From assembly GCA_027050775.1 (NCBI GenBank), contig JALUBH010000020.1, forward strand, positions 212,609 through 276,608: a DNA stretch of 64,000 nucleotides, written 5' to 3'. The stretch is from Campylobacteraceae bacterium (GTDB lineage Bacteria; Campylobacterota; Campylobacteria; Campylobacterales; Sulfurospirillaceae). The stretch's first letter is position 1; each line of letters starts with the position of its first letter. A program made the translations under genes and the position numbers. Positions 43,835-53,648 of the stretch are shown piece after piece. The notes beneath the pieces are model-generated. The model made no database searches and was not told where the DNA came from. It worked only from the letters and a program-made list of their open reading frames with translations.

Positions 43835-44917
43835 ATGGATATATCCAAGGTGCTAAACTACCAGATTTCAGGCATCAGCGTTCAAGATATAACAATCGCT
43901 TTAGCTATATTTATATTAGCACTGATTTTTAGCAATATCGCTAGTAAACTACTTTTGAGTATACTAAAAAAACTGACATCCAAGACAAAAACGGAGCTAG
44001 ACGATCAGCTTCTTGCTACCGCTGAATTGCCTCTAAAATTTTCTATAATACTAGTTGGATTTTACATCTCGAAAGAGTGGCTTGGACTTTCAAAGATAGA
44101 TATATTTCTAAACAAACTCATCCAGTCACTCGCTACTTTTTTAATATTTTGGCTTGTGTATAGATTAGTAGATAAATTTGCCTTCATTTTTAACAAATTC
44201 TACTCTAAATTTGGTAAAAAACTAAGTAGCGATATAGAGAATTTTTCTATAAAAACCCTTAAGATTCTAACTGTCATCATAGGAATTATGAGCATACTTC
44301 AAAGCTGGGGTATCAATGTGAGTGCATTTTTGGCATCACTCGGTTTGGTCGGTATGGCATTTGCGCTAGCTGCCAAGGATACTGCGGCAAATCTCTTTGG
44401 CTCTCTTGTGATTTTTACCGACAGACCATTTAAGATAGGAGATTGGATTCAAACTCCCGATGTTGAAGGTACGGTCGAGGGCATCGGCATAAGATCAACA
44501 AGAGTGAGAGCTTTTACACAGTCTTTAGTAAGTGTCCCAAATGCTACAATAGCAAATTCACCTATCACAAACTGGTCAAAAATGGGTAAAAGAAGGATCA
44601 AAACAAGACTTGGTTTAACTTACGGTACAACAAAAGAGCAGATAAAAAATATATTGGAAGAGATAAAAGATATGCTCAACAACCATCCACAAATACACAA
44701 AGATACTATCATGGTTCGCTTTGATGAGTTTGAAAGTAGTGCTCTTGGTATATTTTGTTACTTTTTTACCAACACCACAAATTGGGTAAATTTTCTAGAA
44801 ATTAGAGAGGATGTAAACTTTAAAATTTTAGATATAGTTGAAAAGAACGGTGCAAGTTTTGCTTTTCCTAGCCAGTCTATATATGTAGAAAGTTTGCCAG
44901 AGAAAAAAATGCTTTAA
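43835..44917 (+). CDS. Small-conductance mechanosensitive channel (MscS family)
   Basis: A 360-residue membrane protein with about four helices. The pore helix with its Gly/Ala pattern is LASLGLVGMAFALAAKDTAANLFGSLVIFTDRPFKIGDWI near residues 165-205, followed by the beta domain (VEGTVEGIGIRSTRVRAF and VSVPNATIANSPITNWS). Its role is osmotic pressure release. The ATG at 43835 has AAGGAG 8 nt upstream and is preferred over an in-frame GTG at 43826. The 3' end overlaps the convergent phosphatase gene by 4 bp. Confidence 0.92.
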   Translation: MDISKVLNYQISGISVQDITIALAIFILALIFSNIASKLLLSILKKLTSKTKTELDDQLLATAELPLKFSIILVGFYISKEWLGLSKIDIFLNKLIQSLATFLIFWLVYRLVDKFAFIFNKFYSKFGKKLSSDIENFSIKTLKILTVIIGIMSILQSWGINVSAFLASLGLVGMAFALAAKDTAANLFGSLVIFTDRPFKIGDWIQTPDVEGTVEGIGIRSTRVRAFTQSLVSVPNATIANSPITNWSKMGKRRIKTRLGLTYGTTKEQIKNILEEIKDMLNNHPQIHKDTIMVRFDEFESSALGIFCYFFTNTTNWVNFLEIREDVNFKILDIVEKNGASFAFPSQSIYVESLPEKKML

Positions 44918-45585
44918 ATATCTCTCTTGTCCGTCTTTTGCTCTAATATTTCCAAAGTACGTAAATTTAAAGCTGTGAGTTTATTGCCATAGCAACATCC
45001 AGTATCTATGCAAATATAATTTTTTCCTCTAAGAACTTCACTAAAATTGCAATGTCCAAATATATTTACAACTTTATAATTCTTGAAATCTTCCCAATCT
45101 TTCATAAAAGTAGTGTCATAAATCCTGTTTACAAAGAGTGAGTGAGAGTGTTTGTCATGCTTTCTCTTATAGTATGGCAACCCAAAGCCGTGCGTTATAA
45201 AAAAACCATCAAGCTCGATATACAGAGGCAACTTTTCTATCCACCTCAAATGTTTTTGCAAAAGTCCCATATCCTCCCGATAATTTTCTATCGTCTGTTT
45301 TCCACCCCAACCTCTTTTTGTTGCCCAGTTGCTTGACATATCATTTTGCAAAATGGCTTTTTTTATATATGTCTGCATAAGGTATTCGTGATTGCCTTTA
45401 ACGCAAAGATATCTGTTTTTAATCACAAATTCTATGACATCTTTTGAAAAATTACCCTTATCACACAAATCGCCAACAAAGATAAGCTTTGATTTTTTAG
45501 GTAAATTTTTGAGCAAAGCTAAAAGTGTGTGATAGCATCCATGAACATCTCCTATAATAAAAGTATCTCTAGCTTTTTTACCCAT
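44914..45585 (-). CDS. PPP family serine/threonine or dinucleoside phosphatase
   Basis: A 223-residue metallophosphatase. The dimetal-site motifs are in order: GDVHGCYHT (residues 13-21), FVGDLCDKG near residue 36, GNHEYL near residue 64, FITHGF near residue 129 and IFGHCNF. The usual GDxxDRG reads GDLCDKG, a conservative Arg-to-Lys change. The size fits PrpE/PrpA-like bacterial enzymes. The substrate is uncertain. It starts 4 bp after the PPOX-family gene. Confidence 0.85.
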   Translation of the reverse strand: MGKKARDTFIIGDVHGCYHTLLALLKNLPKKSKLIFVGDLCDKGNFSKDVIEFVIKNRYLCVKGNHEYLMQTYIKKAILQNDMSSNWATKRGWGGKQTIENYREDMGLLQKHLRWIEKLPLYIELDGFFITHGFGLPYYKRKHDKHSHSLFVNRIYDTTFMKDWEDFKNYKVVNIFGHCNFSEVLRGKNYICIDTGCCYGNKLTALNLRTLEILEQKTDKRDI

Positions 45586-45588
45586 ATT

Positions 45589-46185
45589 TTAATTTCTTAA
45601 CTCTTCCATCAGTTTTATAGTTTCGATATCTCTTTTATCCCCTCTTTTTTGCAGATGCTCTAGGATCATATCAAATCTCTCTTGGCTTAGATGCTGACCA
45701 AATTTGAATTTTGCACCTGTTTTGACAATGTTTAGCTTATAGATCGTAGTTGAATCTATCATTTTTTCATAAACCTCATCTTCAAGCGGCTTATATTTGC
45801 CCTCTTTTTGGAGTTTTTGCATCAAAGCGGCTACTGCTTGTACTTTTTCTTCATAATTTTCAACAAACTCTATTTTCCCGTCGATTATGACTGATTTGAA
45901 AAAGTGTGTTGCGGGGCAGGCTAGATTTTCTTTTGAGCTAAAATATGAAGATATAACCGAATACGACTCTACCACACTAAAAGATGCAAAAAGATTTGCT
46001 TTTAAGATATCTATTTTTCTACCCTTTTTTGAACCGTGAAAATACAAATTATCATCAATTCGCACAAAATTCAGCGGTAAACTATATGGTTTATCATCTC
46101 TACAAATAGCAAGTGTTCCGTACTGTGCTTTATCTAAAACCTCATATATGATTTCTAGATTTTCAACTTTGAAGATACTTTTCAA
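45589..46185 (-). CDS. Pyridoxamine 5'-phosphate oxidase family protein (NimA-like)
   Basis: A 198-residue split-barrel flavin-binding protein. The N-terminal half has YGTLAICRDDKPYSLPLNFVRIDDNLYFHGSKKGRKIDILKANLFASFSVV, the hallmark of the NimA/PPOX-putative subgroup. VENYEEKVQAVAALMQKL follows in the second half. Members bind FMN or F420, and some reduce nitro compounds. The start is TTG overlapping the stop of the upstream gene (TTGA). The physiological role is unknown. Confidence 0.85.
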   Translation of the reverse strand: MKSIFKVENLEIIYEVLDKAQYGTLAICRDDKPYSLPLNFVRIDDNLYFHGSKKGRKIDILKANLFASFSVVESYSVISSYFSSKENLACPATHFFKSVIIDGKIEFVENYEEKVQAVAALMQKLQKEGKYKPLEDEVYEKMIDSTTIYKLNIVKTGAKFKFGQHLSQERFDMILEHLQKRGDKRDIETIKLMEELRN

Positions 46186-46508
46186 GCACTCTTACCCAAG
46201 ATATAATAAGTCTCTTTGTTTGGTACTTTTTCAAGTTTGATTTTATACTTTTTTGACCAGTTTTTTATCATCTCATTTACGCCCTCAACCATCTCTTTAC
46301 CTTCGGCTTCATTTTTGATTTTAAAGTAGTTACAAGTACTTGATATCGCCACAAAAGAAAGTCTGGGTTTAAGTGCATCATTTAGAGCTATCAAATGCTT
46401 CTCTACATAATCAAAATCTTTTGTATTTTCTATAACCCTTTGTACCTGCTTTTTAGCATTTGGGGTAACACTGTAGCCTAACTGTTTCAAAATAGCATCT
46501 CTTCTCAT
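46182..46508 (-). CDS. Hypothetical protein
   Basis: A 108-residue soluble protein that I cannot place in a family. The start at 46508 (MRRDAILKQLGYSVTPN) is chosen because GAAAGGAAAGAG directly precedes it; the frame is open 16 codons further but without a Shine-Dalgarno. It is basic with an alpha/beta pattern (LSFVAISSTCNYFKIKNEAEGKEMVEGVNEMIKNWSKKYKIKLEKV). It is coupled to the NimA-like gene by a 4-bp overlap. Confidence 0.65.
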   Translation of the reverse strand: MRRDAILKQLGYSVTPNAKKQVQRVIENTKDFDYVEKHLIALNDALKPRLSFVAISSTCNYFKIKNEAEGKEMVEGVNEMIKNWSKKYKIKLEKVPNKETYYILGKSA

Positions 46509-46605
46509 CTCTTTCCTTTCATAATTTTGTATATTTATAACTGACCTATTATACAAAACAAGGGTTAACCAAAATTGAACAAAATGATATCACGCAGTTG
46601 TCTCA

Positions 46606-47703
46606 TCATTTTGTATTTATGCTTATCAAAACATCTTCTATGATTTTTGTTATATCACCATCGAGTATATTGCTTACATGAGAGTATGCTTCACCACTTC
46701 TGTTATCTTTAACCTGTTGGTAAGGGGCTAAAACATAGCTTCTGATTTGGTGACCCCAGCCTATATCGCTTTTTTCCACTCCATCTTTCTTTGCTTGTTG
46801 TTTTTCTAGTTCAAACTCATACAGACGGGATTTTAACATCTTGAGTGCATTTGCTTTGTTTTTATGTTGACTTCTGTCATTTTGACACTGCACTACTATA
46901 CCGGTATCTACATGTGTGATTCTTATAGCAGAATCAGTCTTATTTACATGTTGACCACCTGCTCCACTGGCTCTGTATGTATCTATCCTTATATCTTTGT
47001 CTTCTATAACTATATCTATATCGTCATCAACTTCAGGACTAACCAATACAGAACTAAAAGAGGTATGTCTTTTGGCATTTGAGTCAAATGGTGATATTCT
47101 CACAAGCCTGTGTACTCCGTTTTCAACTTTCAAGTACCCGTAGGCATTTTCGCCTTTTACTACAAAACTTACATCTTTAAGTCCGGCTTCATCACCCTCT
47201 TGATAATCTAGCACTTCAACTTTGTAACCGTTTCTCTCACACCATCTAAGATACATCCTATAGAGCATATTTGCCCAATCCTGCGACTCTGTTCCGCCGG
47301 CTCCCGGATGTATGGTTACTATCGCATTGTTTGAGTCATCACTGCCACTTAACATCATGGCTATCTCTAGCTTTGTAATTAGGTTTTCTAGATTTTGTGC
47401 TTCACTAAAAAGGTCATTTATACTCTCTTCATCACCCTCTTCCCTTGCCATCTCATATATATCAAAACTGTCATCAACAGCTTTTTTAGCATCTATGTAC
47501 TTACTCAATGTGGAGTTAATTTTTGTCTTCTCTTTTTGTATAATTCCAGCTTTTTTAGCATCTTCCCAAAACAATGGATCTTTTTCTAGCCCTTCTATCT
47601 CCTCTATCCTTTGCTTTATCTTTTGTGGGTTTATAATTTGAGCGATATTTTCTATCTTGGTTGTTAACTTTTTTAAGAGTTCTGTGTATTCATAACTATC
47701 CAA
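46606..47703 (-). CDS. prfB: Peptide chain release factor 2
   Basis: Recognises UGA and UAA stop codons. The 365-residue protein has the catalytic GGQ in [18 protein letters not shown] near residue 245 and [20 protein letters not shown] near residue 133. The frame is continuous from the ATG, so the programmed +1 frameshift of the E. coli gene is absent, as in other Campylobacterota. The promoter region shared with divergent panC is only about 53 bp. Confidence 0.97.
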   Translation of the reverse strand: MDSYEYTELLKKLTTKIENIAQIINPQKIKQRIEEIEGLEKDPLFWEDAKKAGIIQKEKTKINSTLSKYIDAKKAVDDSFDIYEMAREEGDEESINDLFSEAQNLENLITKLEIAMMLSGSDDSNNAIVTIHPGAGGTESQDWANMLYRMYLRWCERNGYKVEVLDYQEGDEAGLKDVSFVVKGENAYGYLKVENGVHRLVRISPFDSNAKRHTSFSSVLVSPEVDDDIDIVIEDKDIRIDTYRASGAGGQHVNKTDSAIRITHVDTGIVVQCQNDRSQHKNKANALKMLKSRLYEFELEKQQAKKDGVEKSDIGWGHQIRSYVLAPYQQVKDNRSGEAYSHVSNILDGDITKIIEDVLISINTK

Positions 47704-47756
47704 ATGGTATCCTTTTTGATATAATGCTACTCTTATTTTACAATAAAGTGGCTAAA

Positions 47757-48578
47757 ATGAAAATATTTGAAAATCCAAAAGAGTTGATGGACTACACAAA
47801 AAACTTAAAAGGCTCAATCGGGTTTGTACCAACTATGGGTGCTCTTCATGCAGGGCATCTCTCTTTGATAAAAAACTCAATACGAGACAATGACTTGACC
47901 ATAGTCTCTATATTTATAAATCCAACACAATTTTTACCCGGCGAAGACTTGGACAAATACCCAAGAAAATTAGAAGCCGATAAAAAGATATGCTCCTTAG
48001 CCGGAGTTGATATAGTTTTTATACCAACGCGAGAGAAGATATACAGTAACACGGAGCCAAAAGTACTAGCCCCAAACCAAAAGGCATATATACTAGAGGG
48101 TTTAAAAAGACCTACTCATTTTGATGGTGTCTTAACGGTGGTTTTAAAGCTGCTAAATATAATAAACCCTACAAGGGCATATTTTGGCAAGAAAGATGCA
48201 CAACAACTATATCTCATACAAAATATGTGTCGCTCCCTCTTCTTACATGTAGAGATAGTTCCTTGCGAAATAGTCAGAGAAGATGATGGACTTGCTCTCT
48301 CAAGCAGAAACATATATCTTAGCAAAGAGCAAAGAAAAGAGGCACTAAACATCTCAAAATCTCTAAAACTAGCGTCAAAAGCGATGATGAAAGACGAGTT
48401 TGAATCCAAAAATCTAAAAAAGATAATGAGAGAAAATATGAAGAACTTAGATATCGACTATGTTGAGATAGTAGATAGAGATTTTAACAGAGTCGATAAA
48501 GTAACTCTAAAACAGAGCATCATACTAATTGGAGCAAAAGTCGGAGACACCAGGTTGATAGATAACCTTTGGATTTAA
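47757..48578 (+). CDS. panC: Pantothenate synthetase
   Basis: Joins pantoate and beta-alanine with ATP to give pantothenate. The 273-residue protein has the signature [17 protein letters not shown] near residue 22, [15 protein letters not shown] near residue 143 and [11 protein letters not shown] near residue 180. The start at 47757 is chosen by homology to the N-terminal KIFENPKEL segment; the frame is open upstream into the prfB promoter. A TACATGTAGAG variant of the window's common palindrome is at 48244-48254. Confidence 0.96.
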   Translation: MKIFENPKELMDYTKNLKGSIGFVPTMGALHAGHLSLIKNSIRDNDLTIVSIFINPTQFLPGEDLDKYPRKLEADKKICSLAGVDIVFIPTREKIYSNTEPKVLAPNQKAYILEGLKRPTHFDGVLTVVLKLLNIINPTRAYFGKKDAQQLYLIQNMCRSLFLHVEIVPCEIVREDDGLALSSRNIYLSKEQRKEALNISKSLKLASKAMMKDEFESKNLKKIMRENMKNLDIDYVEIVDRDFNRVDKVTLKQSIILIGAKVGDTRLIDNLWI

Positions 48579-48579
48579 T

Positions 48580-50169
48580 TTATGCCATAACACAATTTCT
48601 TCCGCTATCTTTAGCACGGTAAAGTTTGTTGTCTACATTTTTAAGCAACTCGTCTATACTCTCATCACCATCAAACTCTTCTACTCCTATGCTGATAGTT
48701 ACTTTTTTTCCTACAGAAAATTGATAATTTTCTGTAGCTTCACGAAGTCTTTGAGCCAAGTTTTTTGCTGTATCCAAATCAGTCTCCATGCACAAAATCA
48801 GAAATTCCTCACCACCCCACCTGCTCACTATATCGGTTGAACGAACGATCTCTTTTGTTAAGTTTGACAGCTCTTTGAGGACTTCGTCTCCGGCTTGATG
48901 ACCATAAGTATCATTGATCTTTTTAAACCAGTCTATATCGAACATTATGAGAGAAAATTTTGTCTTATATCTTTTGGAGCGCTTATACTCTTTTTCTATC
49001 TCAATATTCATTTTACGGCGATTGTACAATCTTGTCAGCGAATCTGTTATGGAAAGTAGCTTTAATTTTTCGTTTGCATTTTTCAACTCTATATTTTTAC
49101 TGTATAATTCACTGCGTGCAAGCTGCTCTATATCTGAAGCTATGGTACCTATCTCATCTTTTGAATATACGCTAGAGCTGCTATCATCTAGATTATCTTC
49201 AACTAGAGTATGAACTCGTTTTTTCAATTCAATCAAAGGCAATACAAACTGTCTGCCAAGATAGTTACTCAATATCCAGCCAAAAATAAATATCATAAGA
49301 CTTATCACAAGAATAATCACAAGAATTTGTAATACAATAGGCCTTATAATTTCACACCTGTCTACAATCGTCAATACAATCCACCCAAGATTATCAAGCC
49401 TTGTGTAATATATATATTTTTCATCGCCGTTAAAATTCAAATCTAGTTTTCCAAATTGCTTATTAAATTTTATCTCTTTATCTAGTATTTTGGGTAATTT
49501 TTTGTGCAATAATGATTTTTTTTGAGATATTATAATTTTACCGTCTAAAGTTGCTATCAAACTGTATGAAGATTTATACCTGCTGTTTTGGACTTTGAGC
49601 ATTTTAATGATCTTATCCGCTGATGTGTCTATAGCGATAACTCCGCTTAGTTTGCCTTTACTATCAATCAAAACTTTGCTGATAGAAATAAGCCATTTTT
49701 TCGTTTTAATCTCTTGATACGGCACACCTCTTGATATATTTGGTTTTGATTTTAGAGCAGCTTTATACCATGGTCTATTTAGAGGATTATAGTTTGGTGG
49801 CGGAGTATAATCATTTATGAGCAGAAAACCATTTTGATAGCCGGAGTATATATAGTTTATATCGGGATCTATCTTTTCAAGAGACTTATAGAGTTTTAAA
49901 ACTTCTTTGTGCCCATGTTTACCTAGATAAGGAATGTTCTTGACCATTTCAATTTGACTTAAAAATTCTACATTGTTAAATATCTTTCTAAAGTAACCCT
50001 TTGTAAAATATTTTATAGCTATATTTTTCTCTTTGAAAATTTGATTGATATTTGACATATCCGAGTAGTAAATGACCATGGAAAGCAAAAGGCTCGTAGT
50101 AATTAAAATCGCAAAAGAGAGCGCCATTGTGCTTCTAAAAAGTCTTTTCCTGATGGTTGTTTTACTCAT
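48580..50169 (-). CDS. Membrane diguanylate cyclase with periplasmic Cache sensor
   Basis: A 529-residue protein. The N-terminal helix is at about residues 13-33, followed by a periplasmic dCache-type sensor (residues about 40-275, with NPLNRPWYKAAL typical of Cache ligands). A second helix lies near residues 282-305, then a HAMP-like linker and a GGDEF domain. The active site reads GGEEF. An RxxD inhibitory site lies five residues upstream (RSTDIVSRWGGEEF), so product inhibition is expected. It makes cyclic di-GMP in response to a small extracellular ligand, which is not identifiable. Confidence 0.92.
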   Translation of the reverse strand: MSKTTIRKRLFRSTMALSFAILITTSLLLSMVIYYSDMSNINQIFKEKNIAIKYFTKGYFRKIFNNVEFLSQIEMVKNIPYLGKHGHKEVLKLYKSLEKIDPDINYIYSGYQNGFLLINDYTPPPNYNPLNRPWYKAALKSKPNISRGVPYQEIKTKKWLISISKVLIDSKGKLSGVIAIDTSADKIIKMLKVQNSRYKSSYSLIATLDGKIIISQKKSLLHKKLPKILDKEIKFNKQFGKLDLNFNGDEKYIYYTRLDNLGWIVLTIVDRCEIIRPIVLQILVIILVISLMIFIFGWILSNYLGRQFVLPLIELKKRVHTLVEDNLDDSSSSVYSKDEIGTIASDIEQLARSELYSKNIELKNANEKLKLLSITDSLTRLYNRRKMNIEIEKEYKRSKRYKTKFSLIMFDIDWFKKINDTYGHQAGDEVLKELSNLTKEIVRSTDIVSRWGGEEFLILCMETDLDTAKNLAQRLREATENYQFSVGKKVTISIGVEEFDGDESIDELLKNVDNKLYRAKDSGRNCVMA

Positions 50170-50275
50170 AGACGGCTCCTCTATGATATGTCTCCAAGAT
50201 ATTATATACCCTAAAACCTTAATATCAACTGACCATAGGAGAATTATATCATATGGCAGGTGAGTAATAAAATGG

Positions 50276-50309
50276 TATAATATGAATCACTGACCTTTGG
50301 TCAGTGATT
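50276..50309 (+). promoter_or_regulatory. rimO promoter with palindrome at the transcription start
   Basis: TATAAT at 50276-50281 is followed 3 bp later by a perfect inverted repeat with 11-bp arms AATCACTGACC and GGTCAGTGATT around TTT (50285-50309). The predicted start site lies inside the palindrome. Such a position suits a repressor operator with TGACC/GGTCA half-sites. A 5' stabilising or attenuating hairpin is the alternative. It is not followed by a T-run at the expected distance for a terminator of an upstream gene, and both neighbours diverge. Confidence 0.5.
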
Positions 50310-50336
50310 AAGTAAATTTTTAAAAATGGATAAAAA

Positions 50337-51650
50337 ATGGATAAAAAACTACACCTAGTAAGTCTTGGGTGCAATAAAAATTTGGTAGATTCCGAGGTGA
50401 TGCTAGGACGACTAAGTGATTATGAATTGTGTGATGATGCAAGCAAAGCAGATGTGCTGATTGTAAACACATGCGGCTTCATAGGGGCTGCAAAAGAGGA
50501 AAGTTTGGATACTATATTTTCTCTTCATGCACAAAGAAAAAAGGACTCTTTGCTTGTAGTTAGCGGGTGTTTAACACAAAGGTACAAAGAAGAACTGCAA
50601 AAAGAGCTTAAAGAAGTTGATCTCTTTACCGGAGTTGGAGATTATGACAAAATCGATCAAATCATAAGAGAAAAAATAAACAGCTTTTCAAATTCAACAT
50701 ATCTTATAAACGATGACAAAAGAGTGATAACCGGTTCGAACTACCATACTTATATAAAATTGAGCGAAGGATGCAATCAAACCTGCAGTTTTTGCGCAAT
50801 ACCTGGATTCAAAGGGAAACTTCATTCAAGAAGTCTTGAATCTATCGAAAAAGAGCTTATAAGACTGACATCTCAAGGCTTTTATGATTTTAGCTTTATA
50901 TCTCAAGACAGTAGTTCTTACCTTAGAGATTTAGGAAATAAAGAGGGATTGATAGAGCTTATGGATATGGTTGAAACAATAGAAGGCGTAAAAAGTGCTA
51001 GAATTTTATATCTATATCCTACTACAACTTCAAATGCGTTAGTCCGCAGGATTATAAACTCACCTATTTTTCACAACTATTTTGATATGCCGATTCAACA
51101 CATAAATGAAGATATGCTTCTAAGGATGAAAAGAGGAGCAGGCAAAAAAAGGATAATAGAGCTTTTAAATCTGATGAGAAAAGCGAAAAATAGCTTCATA
51201 AGAACAGGTTTTATAGTTGGTCATCCAATGGAGAGCCAAAAGGAGTTTGATGAGCTTTGTGATTTTGTAGAAAAATTTGATTTTGATAGAATTAGCATCT
51301 TTGCCTACTCTGATGAGGAAGATACGGCCGCATATGATATGGATGACAAGATAGATGAAAAAACTATAAACGAGAGAGTGGAAACTTTAAACAAAATAGT
51401 AGAAAAGAAGATAAAAATAAGTCTTCAAAAAGAGATAGGCAAAGAGGTAAGCATCGTAGCAGAGGGAACAAGTAGCGAACACGAACTGTTTATTGGTGCA
51501 AAAAAGCTATCTTGGGATAGAGAGATTGATGGCGAAATTCTTATAAATGAGTCGCTTGAGGGAGAACTTCAAGTCGGCAAACGCTATCTTGCAAAAATAA
51601 CTCAATTAGCAGGAGACAAACTACTTGCAACAGTCACCGCAACTGCATAA
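50337..51650 (+). CDS. rimO: Ribosomal protein S12 methylthiotransferase RimO
   Basis: A radical SAM enzyme adding a methylthio group to an Asp of S12. The 437-residue protein has the N-terminal UPF0004 domain ([34 protein letters not shown]), the radical SAM motif [12 protein letters not shown] near residue 142, and a C-terminal TRAM domain. RimO rather than MiaB is supported by [12 protein letters not shown]. The start lacks a clear Shine-Dalgarno and is preceded by an 11-bp direct duplication (ATGGATAAAAA) whose first ATG is out of frame. Confidence 0.95.
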   Translation: MDKKLHLVSLGCNKNLVDSEVMLGRLSDYELCDDASKADVLIVNTCGFIGAAKEESLDTIFSLHAQRKKDSLLVVSGCLTQRYKEELQKELKEVDLFTGVGDYDKIDQIIREKINSFSNSTYLINDDKRVITGSNYHTYIKLSEGCNQTCSFCAIPGFKGKLHSRSLESIEKELIRLTSQGFYDFSFISQDSSSYLRDLGNKEGLIELMDMVETIEGVKSARILYLYPTTTSNALVRRIINSPIFHNYFDMPIQHINEDMLLRMKRGAGKKRIIELLNLMRKAKNSFIRTGFIVGHPMESQKEFDELCDFVEKFDFDRISIFAYSDEEDTAAYDMDDKIDEKTINERVETLNKIVEKKIKISLQKEIGKEVSIVAEGTSSEHELFIGAKKLSWDREIDGEILINESLEGELQVGKRYLAKITQLAGDKLLATVTATA

Positions 51651-52623
51651 AAAAACTATAGAATTATTAAGAAAAAACAAAAATCTGCTTGCTTTTTCGG
51701 CCGGAGTTGATTCTAGTGCTCTATTTTTTATACTCAAAGAGAGTGATATTGATTTTGATATAGCGATAGTAAACTACAACACAAGAGAGCAAAGCAAGGA
51801 AGAGATAAGGTATGCACAAGAGCTTGCAAAAATGTATGACAAAAGACTTTTTATTCACTCTTGCAAGCTAGAAAAATCAAATTTTGAAAACAATGCTAGA
51901 ATTGAGAGATATACTTTTTTTGAAAAAATCATAAAAGAGTATAGATATAACAATCTCATAACAGCTCATCAATTAAATGACAAGATGGAGTGGTTTTTGA
52001 TGCAATTAAGCCGTGGTAGTGGACTGGTTGAACTTTTAGGAATGCAAGAGAGTGAACTTGACACAAACTATAACCGCATAAAGCCTCTTTTACACATAAG
52101 CAAACAAGAGTTGAAAGAGTATCTTATCCAAAAAGGCATAAAGTATTTTATTGATGAGAGTAATAATTCAGACAAATATTTTAGAAATAGAATTAGAAAT
52201 AGTTATTCCGACTCTTTTATAGATAAATACGCACAAGGCATAAAGAAGAGTTTTCAATATCTGCAAAATGACAAAGAGTTGCTCTTGCCAAAAAATGAAA
52301 AAAGAATCGAAAATTTATTTATTCTTCAAAGAGAAAACGAAAATCTCAAAGATATTAGACAAATAGACAAAGCTGTGAAAAAACTGGGTATTTTGATGAG
52401 TGGAGCTCAAAGACAAGAGGTTGTTAGAACAAAAAACTGTGTGATTTCAGGTAAAATTGTTATTGTTTTTACTAAAAATTTTATATTTGTCTCACCATAT
52501 AGTAAAAGCAATATGACAAAAAAATTTAAAGAATCTTGCAGGGTAGCTAAAATTCCACTAAAAATCAGGCCATATCTATATGAAAAATCTATTTGTGTTT
52601 CGGAATTAAACCATATACTTTAA
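51625..52623 (+). CDS. tilS: tRNA(Ile)-lysidine synthase
   Basis: Modifies the wobble cytidine of the minor tRNA-Ile to lysidine. The 332-residue protein has the PP-loop [14 protein letters not shown] near residue 20 and the family block [28 protein letters not shown] near residue 113. The start is TTG at 51625 with AGGAGAC upstream, inside the last 26 bp of rimO. It converges on the PilO-like gene with a 35-bp overlap of coding ends. Confidence 0.93.
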   Translation: MQQSPQLHKKTIELLRKNKNLLAFSAGVDSSALFFILKESDIDFDIAIVNYNTREQSKEEIRYAQELAKMYDKRLFIHSCKLEKSNFENNARIERYTFFEKIIKEYRYNNLITAHQLNDKMEWFLMQLSRGSGLVELLGMQESELDTNYNRIKPLLHISKQELKEYLIQKGIKYFIDESNNSDKYFRNRIRNSYSDSFIDKYAQGIKKSFQYLQNDKELLLPKNEKRIENLFILQRENENLKDIRQIDKAVKKLGILMSGAQRQEVVRTKNCVISGKIVIVFTKNFIFVSPYSKSNMTKKFKESCRVAKIPLKIRPYLYEKSICVSELNHIL

Positions 52624-53131
52624 TTTTAAATGATGAGTAGATTAAATCCCCATTTGATTTCAAATCTATCGGAAAGTCGGCTTGGATGATATTTTGATAA
52701 TGGTTCAAACCATCTAAAAATTTATAAAATTTTACCGGTGTTTTTAGAGATGATGTAACATTTAACTCATAAACTCTAAATTCATTTGTATGTTTGCTCT
52801 GTTTAACCTCTTTAAGAGTAACTTTTTTGAAAAATTGGTTTGAAAAATTGATAAACTCTTTTTGCGAAAATTTATGCCCAAAGGAGTCAAAAATCTTTCT
52901 ATTTGCCAAAAGCAACTGTTTCGTCTCTTTGTCACGCTGATTTAAGACTTCTTGAACCCTTGTCTTATGAACCATGGCTTGATTATATTCTCCTCTTGCA
53001 GACCTATATGACTTAATATTTGGCAAGATAAGAACCGTAATCAACACTAGAGTTATCACAATAAAGACAAATAAAAATATCAATAATTTTATATAATTTA
53101 TTTTTTCCAAGCTTCTATCTGTATTACTCAC
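52589..53131 (-). CDS. PilO-like inner-membrane protein
   Basis: A 180-residue bitopic protein. One N-terminal membrane helix lies at about residues 14-34. A coiled-coil-forming stretch (IKSYRSARGEYNQAMVHKTRVQEVLNQRDKETKQLLLANR) and a ferredoxin-like C-terminal domain follow. This is the PilO architecture from type IV pilus and type II secretion alignment complexes. The start is GTG, overlapping the PilN-like gene by 8 bp. The gene end overlaps the convergent tilS end by 35 bp. The similarity is structural rather than by clear motif. Confidence 0.6.
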   Translation of the reverse strand: MSNTDRSLEKINYIKLLIFLFVFIVITLVLITVLILPNIKSYRSARGEYNQAMVHKTRVQEVLNQRDKETKQLLLANRKIFDSFGHKFSQKEFINFSNQFFKKVTLKEVKQSKHTNEFRVYELNVTSSLKTPVKFYKFLDGLNHYQNIIQADFPIDLKSNGDLIYSSFKIKVYGLIPKHK

Positions 53132-53648
53132 TAAAACCGTCCGTTGATGTTATTTTATTTGTGCTTACAAAATTATACCAGCCATTTTTAGTCAAATAAA
53201 ACATCGTATTACTGCTGCTAAATATAGATTTTAAAGGAGCCGATAAGAGAAAATTGAAAGTGTCTTTTGTTGGAGTCTTGCCATATATAATCAATGAATC
53301 TTTTTTTATGATTACTCTATTTAGTGTTATCTTATCAGGAACCAAATCAAAGAGATTTTTCATACTGTCTTTTAAGAGAATATTTCTCGTATATATCTCT
53401 TCGCCAAGTGATTTTTCGCGCAATAGATACTCCATGTATGTATCTTTTTGTGTTATTTTTTGCTCCAATGCCACTCTTTCATTTATAATCATTTTTGCAT
53501 CTTTTCTATAAAAATTTATCTTTAGCAGTAAAAATATACCAAATGAAAGCAAAAGCATGGAGACAAAAAATATAAAAATGATCCAAATTTTGGAGAATGC
53601 CGACAATAAAGGCTTTGGCCCCGGTTTTACAAAACTATAACTAACCAT
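53124..53648 (-). CDS. PilN-like inner-membrane protein
   Basis: A 174-residue bitopic protein with one membrane helix (about residues 21-44) after a short basic cytoplasmic tail. The coiled-coil segment NERVALEQKITQKDTYMEYLLREK follows. The C-terminal part (LFDLVPDKITLNRVIIKKDSLIIYGKTPTKDTFNFLL) closely resembles the PilN beta-alpha-beta domain. It overlaps the neighbouring genes by 8 bp on both sides, so the three genes are one unit. Confidence 0.65.
   Translation of the reverse strand: MVSYSFVKPGPKPLLSAFSKIWIIFIFFVSMLLLSFGIFLLLKINFYRKDAKMIINERVALEQKITQKDTYMEYLLREKSLGEEIYTRNILLKDSMKNLFDLVPDKITLNRVIIKKDSLIIYGKTPTKDTFNFLLSAPLKSIFSSSNTMFYLTKNGWYNFVSTNKITSTDGFSE

Noticed and set aside
46606..47703. 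Programmed frameshift in prfB
   Set aside because: The frame is continuous from an ATG to the stop, with no internal UGA at the usual position.
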